Made by a program: the position numbers and the translations under genes. Of a stretch of 64,000 nt of DNA, positions 15,030 through 24,834 are shown piece after piece; the first letter of the stretch is position 1, and each line of letters begins with the position of its first letter. This DNA comes from Solwaraspora sp. WMMD792 (GTDB lineage: Bacteria > Actinomycetota > Actinomycetes > Mycobacteriales > Micromonosporaceae), in NCBI RefSeq assembly GCF_029626105.1, contig NZ_JARUBH010000009.1, positions 6,938,011 through 7,002,010 on the forward strand, written 5' to 3'. The notes under the pieces were generated by a model. The model was not told where the DNA came from, searched no databases, and saw only the letters and a program-made list of their open reading frames with translations.

Positions 15030-18000
15030 TCACCTGCCTCCGTCGGCGGACATCGCGAAGACCACCGGGTCGTCGACGCCCTGCAGCGCGGTGGTGAAGG
15101 TGACGATCCGGGTGGTTCCGGACCGCAACGCCACCCAGCCAGCCGGTGCGTTCGGCTCAGCGGCCAGGTCGACCCGCGCGTGGCCGTTCTTGCGCAGACA
15201 CTCGATGGCGCCCCACACCCGGGTCGCCGACACCGACAACTCCTCGCCGTGCTCCCGGGCGACCAGCCTGGCCAGCGCCAGGTTCTCCGCGCCGAGCAGG
15301 TCGGCCCACTCCTCGTCGGTGCGGCCGGCGGCCACCTCGACGTCGCAGCCGACCGCCGCCGGGCCGGTGACCGCCACGGTCACCCCGGCGCCGTGCGACG
15401 CCGAGATCTGCGGCCCGCCGGTGACCTCCGGTTTTCCGTCCGGCCGGTAGCGCACCTGCGTGTCGCCGCCCAGCGCCCAGCTGACCGCCTTGCGGGTCTG
15501 CTCCCGCCGGTCGGCCACCTCGGTCGCCTGCGGGTCGTCCGGGCGGACCACCACCCGCAGGTCGGTCGGCAGGAACGCGCCGACCCGCCGCTCCAGGTAG
15601 GGCCCGACCAGCGCCGGCAGCCACGGACCGGAACCGTCCAGTTTGCGTACGGCGTGCAGCCGCAACCCCACCCACCGCTCGACGAGGTTGCCGTCCGGGT
15701 CACAGACGTCCACGTCGTACAGGTAGGTGTCGCCCTCCCGGGACCGCTCCAGCGCGTGGATGGTGACGGCGTCCAGGGTGGCGGCGACCTTCGCGTCGGC
15801 CAGGTGCAGCCGTTCGATCGCCCCCGGCAGCAGCGTGGCGTCCGGTACGCAGCACTGCAGGGCGTGCATCACCGTGTCCCGGGTGCCGGGGTCACCGAGC
15901 ACCAGCTCACCCGGCCGGAACCGGGCGAACCACGGCGCCACCGACCGGTTCGACACCCGCGCCACGCAGCTGGTGGCGGCCAGATCCAGATAGCCCTGCA
16001 GCCGCTGGAACCGCGACCCCTGGAACAGCACCGGCCCGTACAGCTCGTTGGCCGGGTCGATGGGCAGCAGCTCGGTGGCCGCGGGCGCCGGCCGTACCTC
16101 GGGACGGGCCGGCAGGTCGTAGCGCAGCCGGGCCCGGAAATGGTCGGCCGCGAACCCGGTGTCGCTGCTGCGGACCACCGCGTCGACGGCACCGTCCGGC
16201 GCGGCGAGCACCGCGATCCGGATGGTATTGCTGCCGTCGGGCGGTACCACGATCGGCCGGAGCAGTTCGACGTTCTCCAGTACCGGCGTCTCGATCCGCC
16301 CGGTCAGCGCCCGCGCCGCCTGGGCCATCGCCTCCATGCCGAGCACCGCCGGCAGCAGCAGGTCCCCGTCGAGCAGGTGGTCCGGCAGGTAGAGGTCGTC
16401 GTCGGCGGTCAGGTCGGCGTCGACGATCAGCTCGACGCCCGGGTAGTGCACCTGCGGCCGGTCGACGAAGCGCAGCAGCGGCAGCTCCCGCCGCTCCATG
16501 GTGACCGTCGGCAGCCCGTCGGAGCGGCTCATCACCACCATCGCCTGCGGCGCGGACGGGCTGGCCAGCACCTCCTTGAGGATCGCGATGCCGTCCTCGA
16601 CCGGGATCGGGGCGATGCCGTCGCGGGTCAGCGACTCCAGCACCCCGAGCCGTTCACCCATACCGGCACCCGACCACACCGACCACTCCAGGGCGAGGCA
16701 GCGGATGTGCGGGTGGTCCTCGCCGACCTTGCGGGTCAGGTCGGTCATCCAGTCGTTCGCGGTGGCATAGTGCGCCTCGCCGCGCAGACCGGCCCGACCG
16801 ATGATGCTGCCGAAGGTGATCAGCAGCCGCAGCGCCTGCGGGTCGGTAGCGGCGAGCACCGCGTCCAGGCCGTCGATCTTCGGAGCCAGGGTACGGCGGA
16901 AAGCGGCCTCGTCGAGCGCGGCCAACGGTGTCGGTTCGTTGCGTCCGGCGCCGTGCAGCACCCCGGTGACCTGGCCGAGCGCCTGCTCGACGGCGTTCAC
17001 CGCCGCCTTCACCTGGTCCACCGCGGTGATGTCGGCCCGGGCGTAGTGGAACCGGACACCAGCGGCCCGCAACCGGTCCAGGTTGGCGGCCAGTTCGGCG
17101 TCGTCGGCCGGGTCGGAGCGGCCGAGCAGACCGACGGCGGTGCCGGTGTCCCGGCCCAGCGCCAACGCGCACTCGGCGGTGATGCCCTTGCCGCCGCCGG
17201 TGACCAGCAGCACGTCGTCCGGGCCGATCCCGGCGCCGCCGTTGGGCGGCAGCTGGATCGGCCGCAGCACCGGCTCGTACCGCTCACCGGCGGCGTCGTA
17301 GTGGACCTCGCTGAATCCGGTCGTCGCACCGACGTCGGCGACGAGCCGGCGCACCACCTCGTCGAGTCCCTCGTCGCGGGCCGCCGGATCGTCGTCGGCC
17401 GCCGGGTACTCCGGCAACGGCAGCAGCACCACCGTGGTGTCGATCTCCGGATGCTCCTGGTGCAGCGTCTTGGCCAGACCGGCGGCGGACCGCCGGTCAC
17501 CGACCGCGACGAACCGGACCGGCCCGCCGGCGGACAGCGCCGCGCGGGCGGCCCGCAGCAGCACCGGGACGTGCTCCGGCTGACCGTCGCGGGGCAGACA
17601 GAGCAGCACCCCGTCGCCAACTCCGGCCGTCCGTAGCGCCGCCGCCAGCGGCTCGGCGAACGGATTGTGGCCGGCGGTGAAGACCTGCCAGTCACCGTCG
17701 ACACCCGACCCGGCGGACGGGGCAGGCGAGGTCGGCACCAGGTCCACGGCGAACGCCCGGACCCAGGGGGCCACTCCGGCGACGACCGGCTCCGCGTCGT
17801 CGCCGGCCGGTGCGGCACCGGCGGCGTCGTCGAGGATCTGCGCGATCTCGGCCACCGTCGCGGTGGCGTAGCTGGAGGTCAGCGTCGGCGCCGGAACGTC
17901 GAGCTCGCGGGCCGCCTGGTTGACGATCTGGCCCACGGTGATCGAGCTCAGATGCAGCTCGTCAAGGGGCCGGCTGTCCGGGCGTACCGCCTCCAGCGGC

Positions 18001-20876
18001 AGCTCGGCCCGTTCGGCGGCGAGCCGACGGAGCACCTCGAGACTGTCGGCACCGGAGCGCCCCGCCGCTTGGTCCCGGGAGCTGTTCGCGGATCCCGGGG
18101 CGTGATCGGCCGGCTGGGCTCCGGCCTGCCGGGCGACGGCGAAGTCGCCGGCCGGGGCCGACTCGGCCGGGCTGGCGAGGAAGCGCAGCGGCCGACCGGG
18201 TTCCAGCGGTCGGGTGAACCGGCCCTGAAACAACGCATCGTGGTCGATCGAAGCGCCCAGTGCGTACGCCGCCCCGACGGCGTTGAGCAGCCCGGACAGC
18301 GACAGGCTGTCGGTTTCCAGCGAGATCGTCGGCACGTCCGGGGCGATCTCACCGGCCAGGCCCCGCAGGATCCGACCCGGGCCGACCTCCAGCAGCAGGT
18401 CACTGCTCTGCGCCAGCCGGCTCACCGCCTGGGTGAACCGCACCGGGTCGAGCACCTGCCGGCGCAGCAGGTCGACGACGTCGGTGTCGGCCGGCAGCGG
18501 CTCACCGGTGACAGTGGAGACCATCGACCTGGCCAGCGGGGTGAACGACTGACCGGCCAGGTGCTCGCCGAACGCCACCGCGGCCGGGGCGACCGCCTCG
18601 GAGTGGAAGGCGTGCGACACGGCGATCCGGGTCCAGAACAGGCCCTGTCGTTGCGCCCGGGCACCGACCTCCTCGACCGCGGCGACCGGGCCGGAGACCA
18701 CGGTCTGCTGCGGACTGTTGTAGCCGGCGATCACCGCCGCCGTACCGGACAGCAGCGGCTGCACCACCTCGGGCGCGGCGGAGATGCTGGCCATGGTGCC
18801 GTCACCGGCGCTGGCGTCGGCCATGATCCGGCCCCGGGCGGCGGCCGTGGCGAGCAGCGTCGGCTCGTCCATCGCCCCGGCCCAGTGCAGCGCGGTCAGT
18901 TCACCGAGGCTGTGCCCGGCGGCGCCGGTGGCCTCGATGCCCACCATGGACAGCACCCGCAGCCCGGCGACCGATCCGGTGACGATCCGTGGCTGGGCGA
19001 CCGCCGTGGCCACCAGGTCGGTGCCGGCCGGCGGCTGGTACGTCCGGTACAGCGCGTCGACGTCGGCGAACCGGCGACGCAGTGCGCCACCGTCGGCCCG
19101 CCGGCCGGCACCCTGCCCGGGGAACAGGTACCCGATGCGCGGGTTGCCGCCGGCGGCGCCGAGGAACACGCCGTCGGTGGCGTCGATCACCGTACGTTCG
19201 CCAGCGGCGACCGCCTCTGCCAGCCGGCTGAGCCGGGCGGCGGCCTGCTCCGGGGAGCCGGCGACGACCGCGGCCCGGACCGGCTGGCCGGCCAGCTGCC
19301 CGGCCAGCGCGGCGGCCAGGTCGCCGAGCTCGGCGTAGGACAGCCGGGCCACCCACGGGGCCAGCCCGCCGAGCCGTTCGCCGAGCTCCTGTGGGCTCCG
19401 GGCGTCGAACAGCAGCAGTTCGGTGTCCTGCCGGGACCGCACCAGCGCCGTCGTCGCGGTGCCGACCCGGGTCCGCCGACTGGTCTCGGCGGTCTCCACC
19501 ACCACGTGGGCGTTGATCCCGCCGAAGCCCATCGACGAGACCGCGGCCCGGATCGGCTTGTCCGCCGGCCACAGCTCGGCGCTGTCCGGCACCCGCAGCG
19601 CGGGCTGCTCGACGTCGAGTTCCGGGTGGGTCTCGACGTGTCCGGTTGCCGGCGGGATCACCTGCTGGCGGACCGCCAGGATCGCCTTGAGTAGACCGGC
19701 GACCCCGGCGGCGGCCTTGGTGTGGCCGAAGTTGCCCTTGACCGTACTGATCGCGGCCGGCTCGGCCTCCGGCGCCGCCTCCCGGCGGGCCTCGGTGAAC
19801 GCGCGCAACTCGGTGGCGTCGCCGACGGCCGTCCCGGTGCCGTGCCCCTCCAGGTAGGCGACCGAGTCGATGCCGAAGCCGGCCCGCTGGTACGCCCGCC
19901 GGATGGCCAGCCGGTGGCCGCTGGCCTCCGGCCGGGTGATGCCGCCCTTGCCGTCGGAGGAGTAGCCCCAGCCGGCGATGACCGCGTGCCGCCGCAGCCC
20001 CCGGGCGATGGCGTCCTCGTCGCGCATCAGCACCAGCATGCCGCAGCCCTCACCGGGCCAGAAGCCGTTGGAGTTGCGGTCGTACACCCGCATCTCGGCG
20101 GTGGCCAGCGCGCCGGTCTTGGCGAACCCGATCACTTCGAACGGGTCGATGCTCAGGTCCACCCCGCCGGCGATCGCCGCGTCCAGTTCGCCGTTGCTCA
20201 GCGCGTTGCAGGCGGTGGCCACCGACAGCAGCGACGACGAGCAGGCACCGTCGACGGTGTACCCGCCGCCCTTGAAGTCGAAGTGGTTGCAGATCCGCCC
20301 GGCGATGGTGTTGGCCAGCCCACCGGCGAGGGTGTCCTCGTCGATCGGCGGGAACGGCGCCTTGTAGCGCGGCTCCAGGTCGTCCAGGAAGGCGGTCACC
20401 GCGGTGTCGTCCCAGCCCTGCTCGCGCAGGGCCGCGCCGACCGTGCGTCGCACGTACGGCCAGCGCAGCCGCAGCAGGTTCGCCCGGCTGAACTCACCGG
20501 TCAGGGTGTTGCCGATGACCACGCCGGTGCTGGCCGCCGGCAGCCCTTCACCGTCGGCGAAGCCGGCGTCGGCCAGCGCCCGGGCGACGGTGTCCAGGGC
20601 CAGCCAGTGGGTCATGTCGGTGGACCGGAACGTGCTGCCGGCGATCCGGTACTTGACCCGGTCGAACTCGAACCCCTCCAGCACCGCCGCCTTGGCCGAG
20701 TAGAACCGGTCCGGTGCGGCCGGGTCGGGGGAGTAGTAGTCCTCGTGGTTCATCCGCTCGTCCGGCAGCCGGCGGAAGGCCCGGCGGCCGGTGAGTACGT
20801 TCTCCCACAGTTGGTTGGGGGAGTCGGCGTCGGGATACCGGCAGGCGATCCCGACCACCGCGATACGGTCAGTCAT
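15030..20876 (-). CDS. pksE: Enediyne iterative type I polyketide synthase (PKSE)
   Basis: A 1948-residue iterative PKS that builds the polyene from which the enediyne core is made. The KS (about 1-455) has the active-site VDGACSSS near residue 210 and the histidines EGHGTGT and GNFGHTKAAAG. The AT (about 570-880) has GHSLGE near 655. The ACP (about 955-1035) has the phosphopantetheine Ser in DELHLSSITV near 975. The KR starts with VTGGGKGIT near 1222. The DH has DHLLDGDLLLPAV near 1497. The C-terminal integral phosphopantetheinyl transferase (about 1825-1948) has VGCDVEVA. This order and length are diagnostic of PKSE, and all catalytic motifs appear intact. Whether the final core is 9- or 10-membered cannot be read here; no apoprotein gene is present. 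Confidence 0.97.
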   Translation of the reverse strand: MTDRIAVVGIACRYPDADSPNQLWENVLTGRRAFRRLPDERMNHEDYYSPDPAAPDRFYSAKAAVLEGFEFDRVKYRIAGSTFRSTDMTHWLALDTVARALADAGFADGEGLPAASTGVVIGNTLTGEFSRANLLRLRWPYVRRTVGAALREQGWDDTAVTAFLDDLEPRYKAPFPPIDEDTLAGGLANTIAGRICNHFDFKGGGYTVDGACSSSLLSVATACNALSNGELDAAIAGGVDLSIDPFEVIGFAKTGALATAEMRVYDRNSNGFWPGEGCGMLVLMRDEDAIARGLRRHAVIAGWGYSSDGKGGITRPEASGHRLAIRRAYQRAGFGIDSVAYLEGHGTGTAVGDATELRAFTEARREAAPEAEPAAISTVKGNFGHTKAAAGVAGLLKAILAVRQQVIPPATGHVETHPELDVEQPALRVPDSAELWPADKPIRAAVSSMGFGGINAHVVVETAETSRRTRVGTATTALVRSRQDTELLLFDARSPQELGERLGGLAPWVARLSYAELGDLAAALAGQLAGQPVRAAVVAGSPEQAAARLSRLAEAVAAGERTVIDATDGVFLGAAGGNPRIGYLFPGQGAGRRADGGALRRRFADVDALYRTYQPPAGTDLVATAVAQPRIVTGSVAGLRVLSMVGIEATGAAGHSLGELTALHWAGAMDEPTLLATAAARGRIMADASAGDGTMASISAAPEVVQPLLSGTAAVIAGYNSPQQTVVSGPVAAVEEVGARAQRQGLFWTRIAVSHAFHSEAVAPAAVAFGEHLAGQSFTPLARSMVSTVTGEPLPADTDVVDLLRRQVLDPVRFTQAVSRLAQSSDLLLEVGPGRILRGLAGEIAPDVPTISLETDSLSLSGLLNAVGAAYALGASIDHDALFQGRFTRPLEPGRPLRFLASPAESAPAGDFAVARQAGAQPADHAPGSANSSRDQAAGRSGADSLEVLRRLAAERAELPLEAVRPDSRPLDELHLSSITVGQIVNQAARELDVPAPTLTSSYATATVAEIAQILDDAAGAAPAGDDAEPVVAGVAPWVRAFAVDLVPTSPAPSAGSGVDGDWQVFTAGHNPFAEPLAAALRTAGVGDGVLLCLPRDGQPEHVPVLLRAARAALSAGGPVRFVAVGDRRSAAGLAKTLHQEHPEIDTTVVLLPLPEYPAADDDPAARDEGLDEVVRRLVADVGATTGFSEVHYDAAGERYEPVLRPIQLPPNGGAGIGPDDVLLVTGGGKGITAECALALGRDTGTAVGLLGRSDPADDAELAANLDRLRAAGVRFHYARADITAVDQVKAAVNAVEQALGQVTGVLHGAGRNEPTPLAALDEAAFRRTLAPKIDGLDAVLAATDPQALRLLITFGSIIGRAGLRGEAHYATANDWMTDLTRKVGEDHPHIRCLALEWSVWSGAGMGERLGVLESLTRDGIAPIPVEDGIAILKEVLASPSAPQAMVVMSRSDGLPTVTMERRELPLLRFVDRPQVHYPGVELIVDADLTADDDLYLPDHLLDGDLLLPAVLGMEAMAQAARALTGRIETPVLENVELLRPIVVPPDGSNTIRIAVLAAPDGAVDAVVRSSDTGFAADHFRARLRYDLPARPEVRPAPAATELLPIDPANELYGPVLFQGSRFQRLQGYLDLAATSCVARVSNRSVAPWFARFRPGELVLGDPGTRDTVMHALQCCVPDATLLPGAIERLHLADAKVAATLDAVTIHALERSREGDTYLYDVDVCDPDGNLVERWVGLRLHAVRKLDGSGPWLPALVGPYLERRVGAFLPTDLRVVVRPDDPQATEVADRREQTRKAVSWALGGDTQVRYRPDGKPEVTGGPQISASHGAGVTVAVTGPAAVGCDVEVAAGRTDEEWADLLGAENLALARLVAREHGEELSVSATRVWGAIECLRKNGHARVDLAAEPNAPAGWVALRSGTTRIVTFTTALQGVDDPVVFAMSADGGR

Positions 20877-20889
20877 CAGATACCTTTCC

Positions 20890-21885
20890 TCACGCCGCCG
20901 CGCCGGCCACCGGCGCGGGGGCGGGTGCCACCGCCGCCTGCTGCTGGGCGCGCTTGCGCAGGTGAACCATCCACCAGTAGATGCCGCGGGCGCCGCAGAC
21001 CACGACGACGGCGAAGAACAGCGTGTAGACGACGTTGAACAGCATCAGTACGCCGTAGACCATGGCCACCGACGACCCGAACATGAACTGGTGGATCGGC
21101 TTGACCGGGGTGGTCCCCGGGTCGGTGATCATGTAGTTGGTGAACAGCACGAACGCCACCCCGGCCATCACGCCGAGCGCGGAGAACAGCGCCACGTCCC
21201 AGATCCAGTGCCGCAGCAGCGCCTGGATGGCGAAGCCGCCCAGCCAGCCGACGATCAACGCCACCTTGCGGGTCAGCATGGCGTTGATCACCGTACCGGC
21301 GGTGACGATGATGATCGGGATCATGATCCGGAAGAAGGTGTTGGCACCCTCGGTGAACTGGTACGGCGGGGCGATCGAGATCCACGAGCCGAAGCAGACC
21401 AGGGCCGCGGTGATGCCCAGGTTGGACGGGTTCATGTAGTGCCGCATCCGGCCGTACACCGGGGCCTGGAAGACGTACTTGCCGGTGACACCGACGATCA
21501 CCGCGAACGCGATCGGCAGGAACATGTCGTTGGCGTACAGCAGCATGTTGCAGGCCAGCGCGGTGATGTGGGCGGGCAGCAGGAACTCGTACAGGCCGCG
21601 TCCGCCGCGCCCGGCGTACCGGGGTGCCCGCTGCTGCATCCGGGCGCTGAAGGTCTCGAAGACCAGGTCGGTGGCGTAGCCCACCAGCACCGCCAGGATC
21701 GGCCACAGCCAGGGCTGCTCGAAGCCCAGGACGGTGTATCCGAGGATGTTGAACACGGTCATCGAGATGGCGAAGTTGCGCAGCGCCAGGTAGCGGCGGT
21801 CCGGCTCCTTCGCCGCCGGCGCTGGTGGGCCGGCGGGGGCCGTCGTCGTGCCGACGGTCTGTTGGCGTTCGGCGGTCGTGGTCAT
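20890..21885 (-). CDS. unbU: Enediyne biosynthesis protein UnbU / E4 (RnfD/NqrB-like membrane protein)
   Basis: A 331-residue polytopic membrane protein with several hydrophobic segments, conserved with enediyne synthases. It resembles the RnfD/NqrB membrane subunits of flavin-linked redox pumps (YMNPSNLGITAALVCFGSWISIAPPYQF). Its exact step is unknown; an electron-transfer or export role has been proposed for the family. It overlaps the 3' end of unbV by 4 bp and is followed 13 bp later by pksE. A Pro/Ala-rich linker (residues about 12-30) precedes the first membrane segment, and the C-terminus ends in a Pro-Ala run. Confidence 0.92.
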   Translation of the reverse strand: MTTTAERQQTVGTTTAPAGPPAPAAKEPDRRYLALRNFAISMTVFNILGYTVLGFEQPWLWPILAVLVGYATDLVFETFSARMQQRAPRYAGRGGRGLYEFLLPAHITALACNMLLYANDMFLPIAFAVIVGVTGKYVFQAPVYGRMRHYMNPSNLGITAALVCFGSWISIAPPYQFTEGANTFFRIMIPIIIVTAGTVINAMLTRKVALIVGWLGGFAIQALLRHWIWDVALFSALGVMAGVAFVLFTNYMITDPGTTPVKPIHQFMFGSSVAMVYGVLMLFNVVYTLFFAVVVVCGARGIYWWMVHLRKRAQQQAAVAPAPAPVAGAAA

Positions 21886-23852
21886 CGGTTCGGAACCTCC
21901 TGGACACGGTCGGTCAGCACGAGGGTGTGCGTGCCGGCCGACAGCTGCTGGGTGGTGCTGTGCAGATCGCCGTCGAGGTCACGCCAGCGCAGGTCGACGG
22001 TGACCGGGCCGGTGGCGTCGCCGAGCCCGAGGTGGACCTCGAAGCTGCGCTTGCCGCCGTGGCCGCTGCCGCCGTCGAGCTGGGAGACCTGCCGGCGCCC
22101 GTCTGCGGTGGTGACCGTGACGGTGGCGCCGTAGGCCGGCGTACCGGGCAGGTCGGCGTCGGTGCCGTCCAGCGTCGGCCGGTACAGCCGCAGGTTGAGG
22201 TAGTCGCCGAGGTCCGGTGCCTCGTTGGTGTAGAACGCCGGGGCGGCCCACTGCCGGGCCACGGCCAGGTCGAGCGCGCCGGTCGCCCGGGTGTCGGCGG
22301 TGGCGATGCCGCGGGTCGGGATCGGCACGTCCAGGCCGAGCTGCTCGGTGATGTTGGTGAACTCGCCGCTGTCGGTCCGGGCGAAGAAGGCGAGCGGCTG
22401 GTCACCGGCGATGTCGTCGCCGGGCTGCATGTTCGGCCACATCGCCGGGTTGGACAGCAGGTTGTCGTTGGACATCGCCATCTCCTGCAGCCACGGCCAC
22501 CGGTCGATGTCGCCCTTGACGAAGCCGAGCGTCTGCACGACCTCCAGGTCGCCGTCGTTGCGGAAGTCGGCGAACTTCACGTCCCAGCCCCAGCCGCTCC
22601 AGGCCATGCCGAGCGGCCGGGCCTGCTGGATGAACGGCGCGGTACCGGCGGAGAGGCTCTGCAGAGCCTCCTCCTCGGAGCCGGCCTGGTTCACCCAGAC
22701 GAAGTTGCTCTCCTCCAGCCCCCAGGCGGTGGTGATGTTGGAGACCACCATGTCGAAGCTGCCGTTGGCGTTCAGGTCGCCGAAGTCGACGCCCATCCCC
22801 TTGAACGAGTCCTTGCCCAGCTGGAACGACTTCGGCGTACCGTGGCTGCGCTCGCCGTAGACCGCCTCGAACTTGATCCGACCGGGGCGGGAGACGTTGT
22901 GCAGCAGGGCGTCGAAGGTGAAGTCGTTCGCCACGTACATGTCCGGCAGGCCGCGACCGGTCAGGTCGGCGGAGCCGAGCGCCAGGGTCCAGCCGGTGCT
23001 CTTGGCGAACGGGACCGCGCCCCGCTCCGGCACGAACGTCACCGACGGCGTGTCACCGGCGGTCGCCGCATGCCAGCGCAGCACCTGCAGCCCGCCGCCG
23101 TTGGTGGCGGTGGAGAGCGAGTCGTTCATCTCGACGTTGTCCTGGCCGTCCGGGTCGAGCACGTCGGACTCGGGGAAGTAGTTGCCGATCACCACATCCG
23201 GCTTGCCGTCGCCGTCGAAGTCGTTGACCGTGGCGGCGTTGGTGTGCCACTTAGGACCGTGGTAGCGGCCGTCCGGCGAGTCCTGCGGCAGGATCTCCTG
23301 TCGGTGGTACGCCTCGTTGGCGGGCAGCTCGGTGCCGGCCTTGCGCAGGAACAGGATCGGCACCCGACCCCAGTAGGTCACCATGATGTCCATCCGGCCG
23401 TCCAGGTTGTAGTCACCCGGTACGCAGCCCATCGGTGCCATCGTGTGGTCGATCGGCAGCGGGGCCGGGTCGAGCAGGAACGGCTCGAACCGGTCGGCGG
23501 CCGGTGCGGTCGGCGCGTAGGTGACCACCACCTCGTTGGTCCGCACGTCGACGAAGCACAGGCTGTTGGCCACCCCGTGGCCGGTCAGGTCGTTGACGGC
23601 GATGCTCGCGCCCACCGAGGAGATCCAGGACCGGATCTTGTGGTACGACTCGTTGACCTCACGGATGTTCCGTTTAGGTAGTTGGTCGTAACCCTCCGGA
23701 TAGTCGATCTCAAGCTCGGTGAACCGGTACTTTTGGGCAACCTCGTCAGCGCCGGCCACCGACACGCGAGCGTCGATGACGAAGAACATCACGGCGAGGA
23801 GTAAAATCGCCGCTATTCCGGGGCTGATCGAGCGCAGGCGTTGACCCAGCAC
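21882..23852 (-). CDS. unbV: Enediyne biosynthesis protein UnbV / E5 (FG-GAP and ASPIC/UnbV domains)
   Basis: A 656-residue exported or membrane-anchored protein. An N-terminal hydrophobic segment (SPGIAAILLLAVMFFVID, residues about 9-26) is followed by several FG-GAP/VCBS-type repeats (VNDFDGDGKPDVVIGNYF, DLTGRGLPDMYVANDF, DLNANGSFDMVVSN, ADFRNDGDLEVVQT). These resemble integrin-like calcium-binding beta-propeller blades. The C-terminus carries the ASPIC/UnbV domain (GPVTVDLRWRDLDG). It is the promoter-proximal gene of the operon unbV-unbU-pksE-TE-flavin reductase. The chemical role is unknown; the extracytoplasmic location suggests a late or export-linked step. Confidence 0.94.
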   Translation of the reverse strand: MLGQRLRSISPGIAAILLLAVMFFVIDARVSVAGADEVAQKYRFTELEIDYPEGYDQLPKRNIREVNESYHKIRSWISSVGASIAVNDLTGHGVANSLCFVDVRTNEVVVTYAPTAPAADRFEPFLLDPAPLPIDHTMAPMGCVPGDYNLDGRMDIMVTYWGRVPILFLRKAGTELPANEAYHRQEILPQDSPDGRYHGPKWHTNAATVNDFDGDGKPDVVIGNYFPESDVLDPDGQDNVEMNDSLSTATNGGGLQVLRWHAATAGDTPSVTFVPERGAVPFAKSTGWTLALGSADLTGRGLPDMYVANDFTFDALLHNVSRPGRIKFEAVYGERSHGTPKSFQLGKDSFKGMGVDFGDLNANGSFDMVVSNITTAWGLEESNFVWVNQAGSEEEALQSLSAGTAPFIQQARPLGMAWSGWGWDVKFADFRNDGDLEVVQTLGFVKGDIDRWPWLQEMAMSNDNLLSNPAMWPNMQPGDDIAGDQPLAFFARTDSGEFTNITEQLGLDVPIPTRGIATADTRATGALDLAVARQWAAPAFYTNEAPDLGDYLNLRLYRPTLDGTDADLPGTPAYGATVTVTTADGRRQVSQLDGGSGHGGKRSFEVHLGLGDATGPVTVDLRWRDLDGDLHSTTQQLSAGTHTLVLTDRVQEVPNR

Positions 23853-24309
23853 GGTCTGGTCTCCTTACTGCGGGAACCATCGGCTGTTGTCCAGGCCGAC
23901 GGAGTTGACAGGGCGGACGTCGTTGCCGCAACGCCGATCCGATGAATTTCCGGAAATGGCGTGCGGTGAACGGGAGCCCTTGTGGCTCCCGGCTCGCCGG
24001 GGATCCTCCTGAAGCCGAGGGTGGGTGGAGATGGGGAGGCCGCACGGCACGGTCGGCCACCGGGATCATCGTCCGACGGTCGTACGGCGGAGCGCTTCTT
24101 TCACATTGCCTCCGATGATTCGCTGCATTCCCTGGATCTGTCACAATCCGTCGACGATCCGGTCGGACGGAAAGACGGCAATATTGCGAAACCCTCGGCG
24201 GCGGGAGCTGGCTAGCCTGAGTGAGGTGTCGCATGACGCGTCATCCGGACACCGTGCACCGTCGTATTGCGGTCGGCTGTCCGGCTCACCGCGCAGAGAA
24301 GGAGCCGTC
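23853..24309. promoter_or_regulatory. Divergent promoter region of the enediyne operon
   Basis: These 457 bases separate unbV (minus) from the small protein gene at 24310 (plus) and should hold the main promoter of the enediyne operon. An 8-bp perfect stem (CGGGAGCC, 23971-23978, pairing with 23984-23991) with a 5-nt loop lies about 120 bp upstream of unbV and could be an operator or a leader hairpin. I see no complete gene in the gap. Confidence 0.5.
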
Positions 24310-24624
24310 GTGTCTGTCGAGGGATTCTGGAAGGTCGCCGTGGCCACCCCGCTGGGTACCCGGCACACCGTGCTCGAATTGTTCACCAAGGACGGTGCGC
24401 TGCAGGGGATCTCCCGTGGGGAGAAGGAGGAGTTGGTACTGCAGGACCTGCAGCTGGCCGGCGACCGGTTGTCCTGGTTCCAGTCGATCACCAAGCCGAT
24501 CCGGATGAACCTGGTGTTCGACGTGGTCGTCGACGGTGACGAGATGTCCGGCACCGCGAAGGGCGGCCCGATGCCGCCGGCGAAGGTCAGTGGCCGGCGC
24601 GAACCGGCGACCCAGGCGGCCTGA
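24310..24624 (+). CDS. Small calycin-like conserved protein, function unknown
   Basis: A 104-residue protein. Start GTG 24310 has AGGAG 7 bp upstream. Sequence features (VEGFWKVAVATPLG, LELFTKDGALQG, LSWFQSITKPIRMNLVFDVVVDGDEMSGTAKGG) match a widespread family of small beta-barrel proteins that typically read VEGxWxxxVxTPxG...ITxPMxxxLxFxxxVDGDxMSGxxKxG. No enzymatic function is known to me; the fold suggests binding of a small hydrophobic ligand. It is divergent from the enediyne operon and the first plus-strand gene after it. A ligand-binding or protective role for an enediyne intermediate is speculative. Confidence 0.75.
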   Translation: MSVEGFWKVAVATPLGTRHTVLELFTKDGALQGISRGEKEELVLQDLQLAGDRLSWFQSITKPIRMNLVFDVVVDGDEMSGTAKGGPMPPAKVSGRREPATQAA

Positions 24625-24834
24625 CCTCGGCCGCAGCGGCGATCCCGGGCGCCCGGCCCGTCCACCACGGCTGGGTATCCGGGTGCCCCGGGTCGTCCAC
24701 CGTGGCCCGGCGACCGGGATCCCCGGTGGGGCCGCGCAACCGCCCCTCGGACGGTCGTCGATGATCCGTACGACCGATTGACTTATTCTCATTTATCATT
24801 AAAAGTCATGGATATTCCGACCGGGGAGAGATCC

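Noticed and set aside
15000-19694. Long plus-strand frames (878 and 675 codons) opposite pksE
   Set aside because: They mirror the PKS codon pattern, have no recognisable domains and lie wholly within pksE.
11407-23852. Polyunsaturated fatty acid synthase instead of enediyne PKS
   Set aside because: The integral C-terminal PPTase, single ACP and linked unbL/unbU/unbV and E10 thioesterase are specific to enediyne systems.
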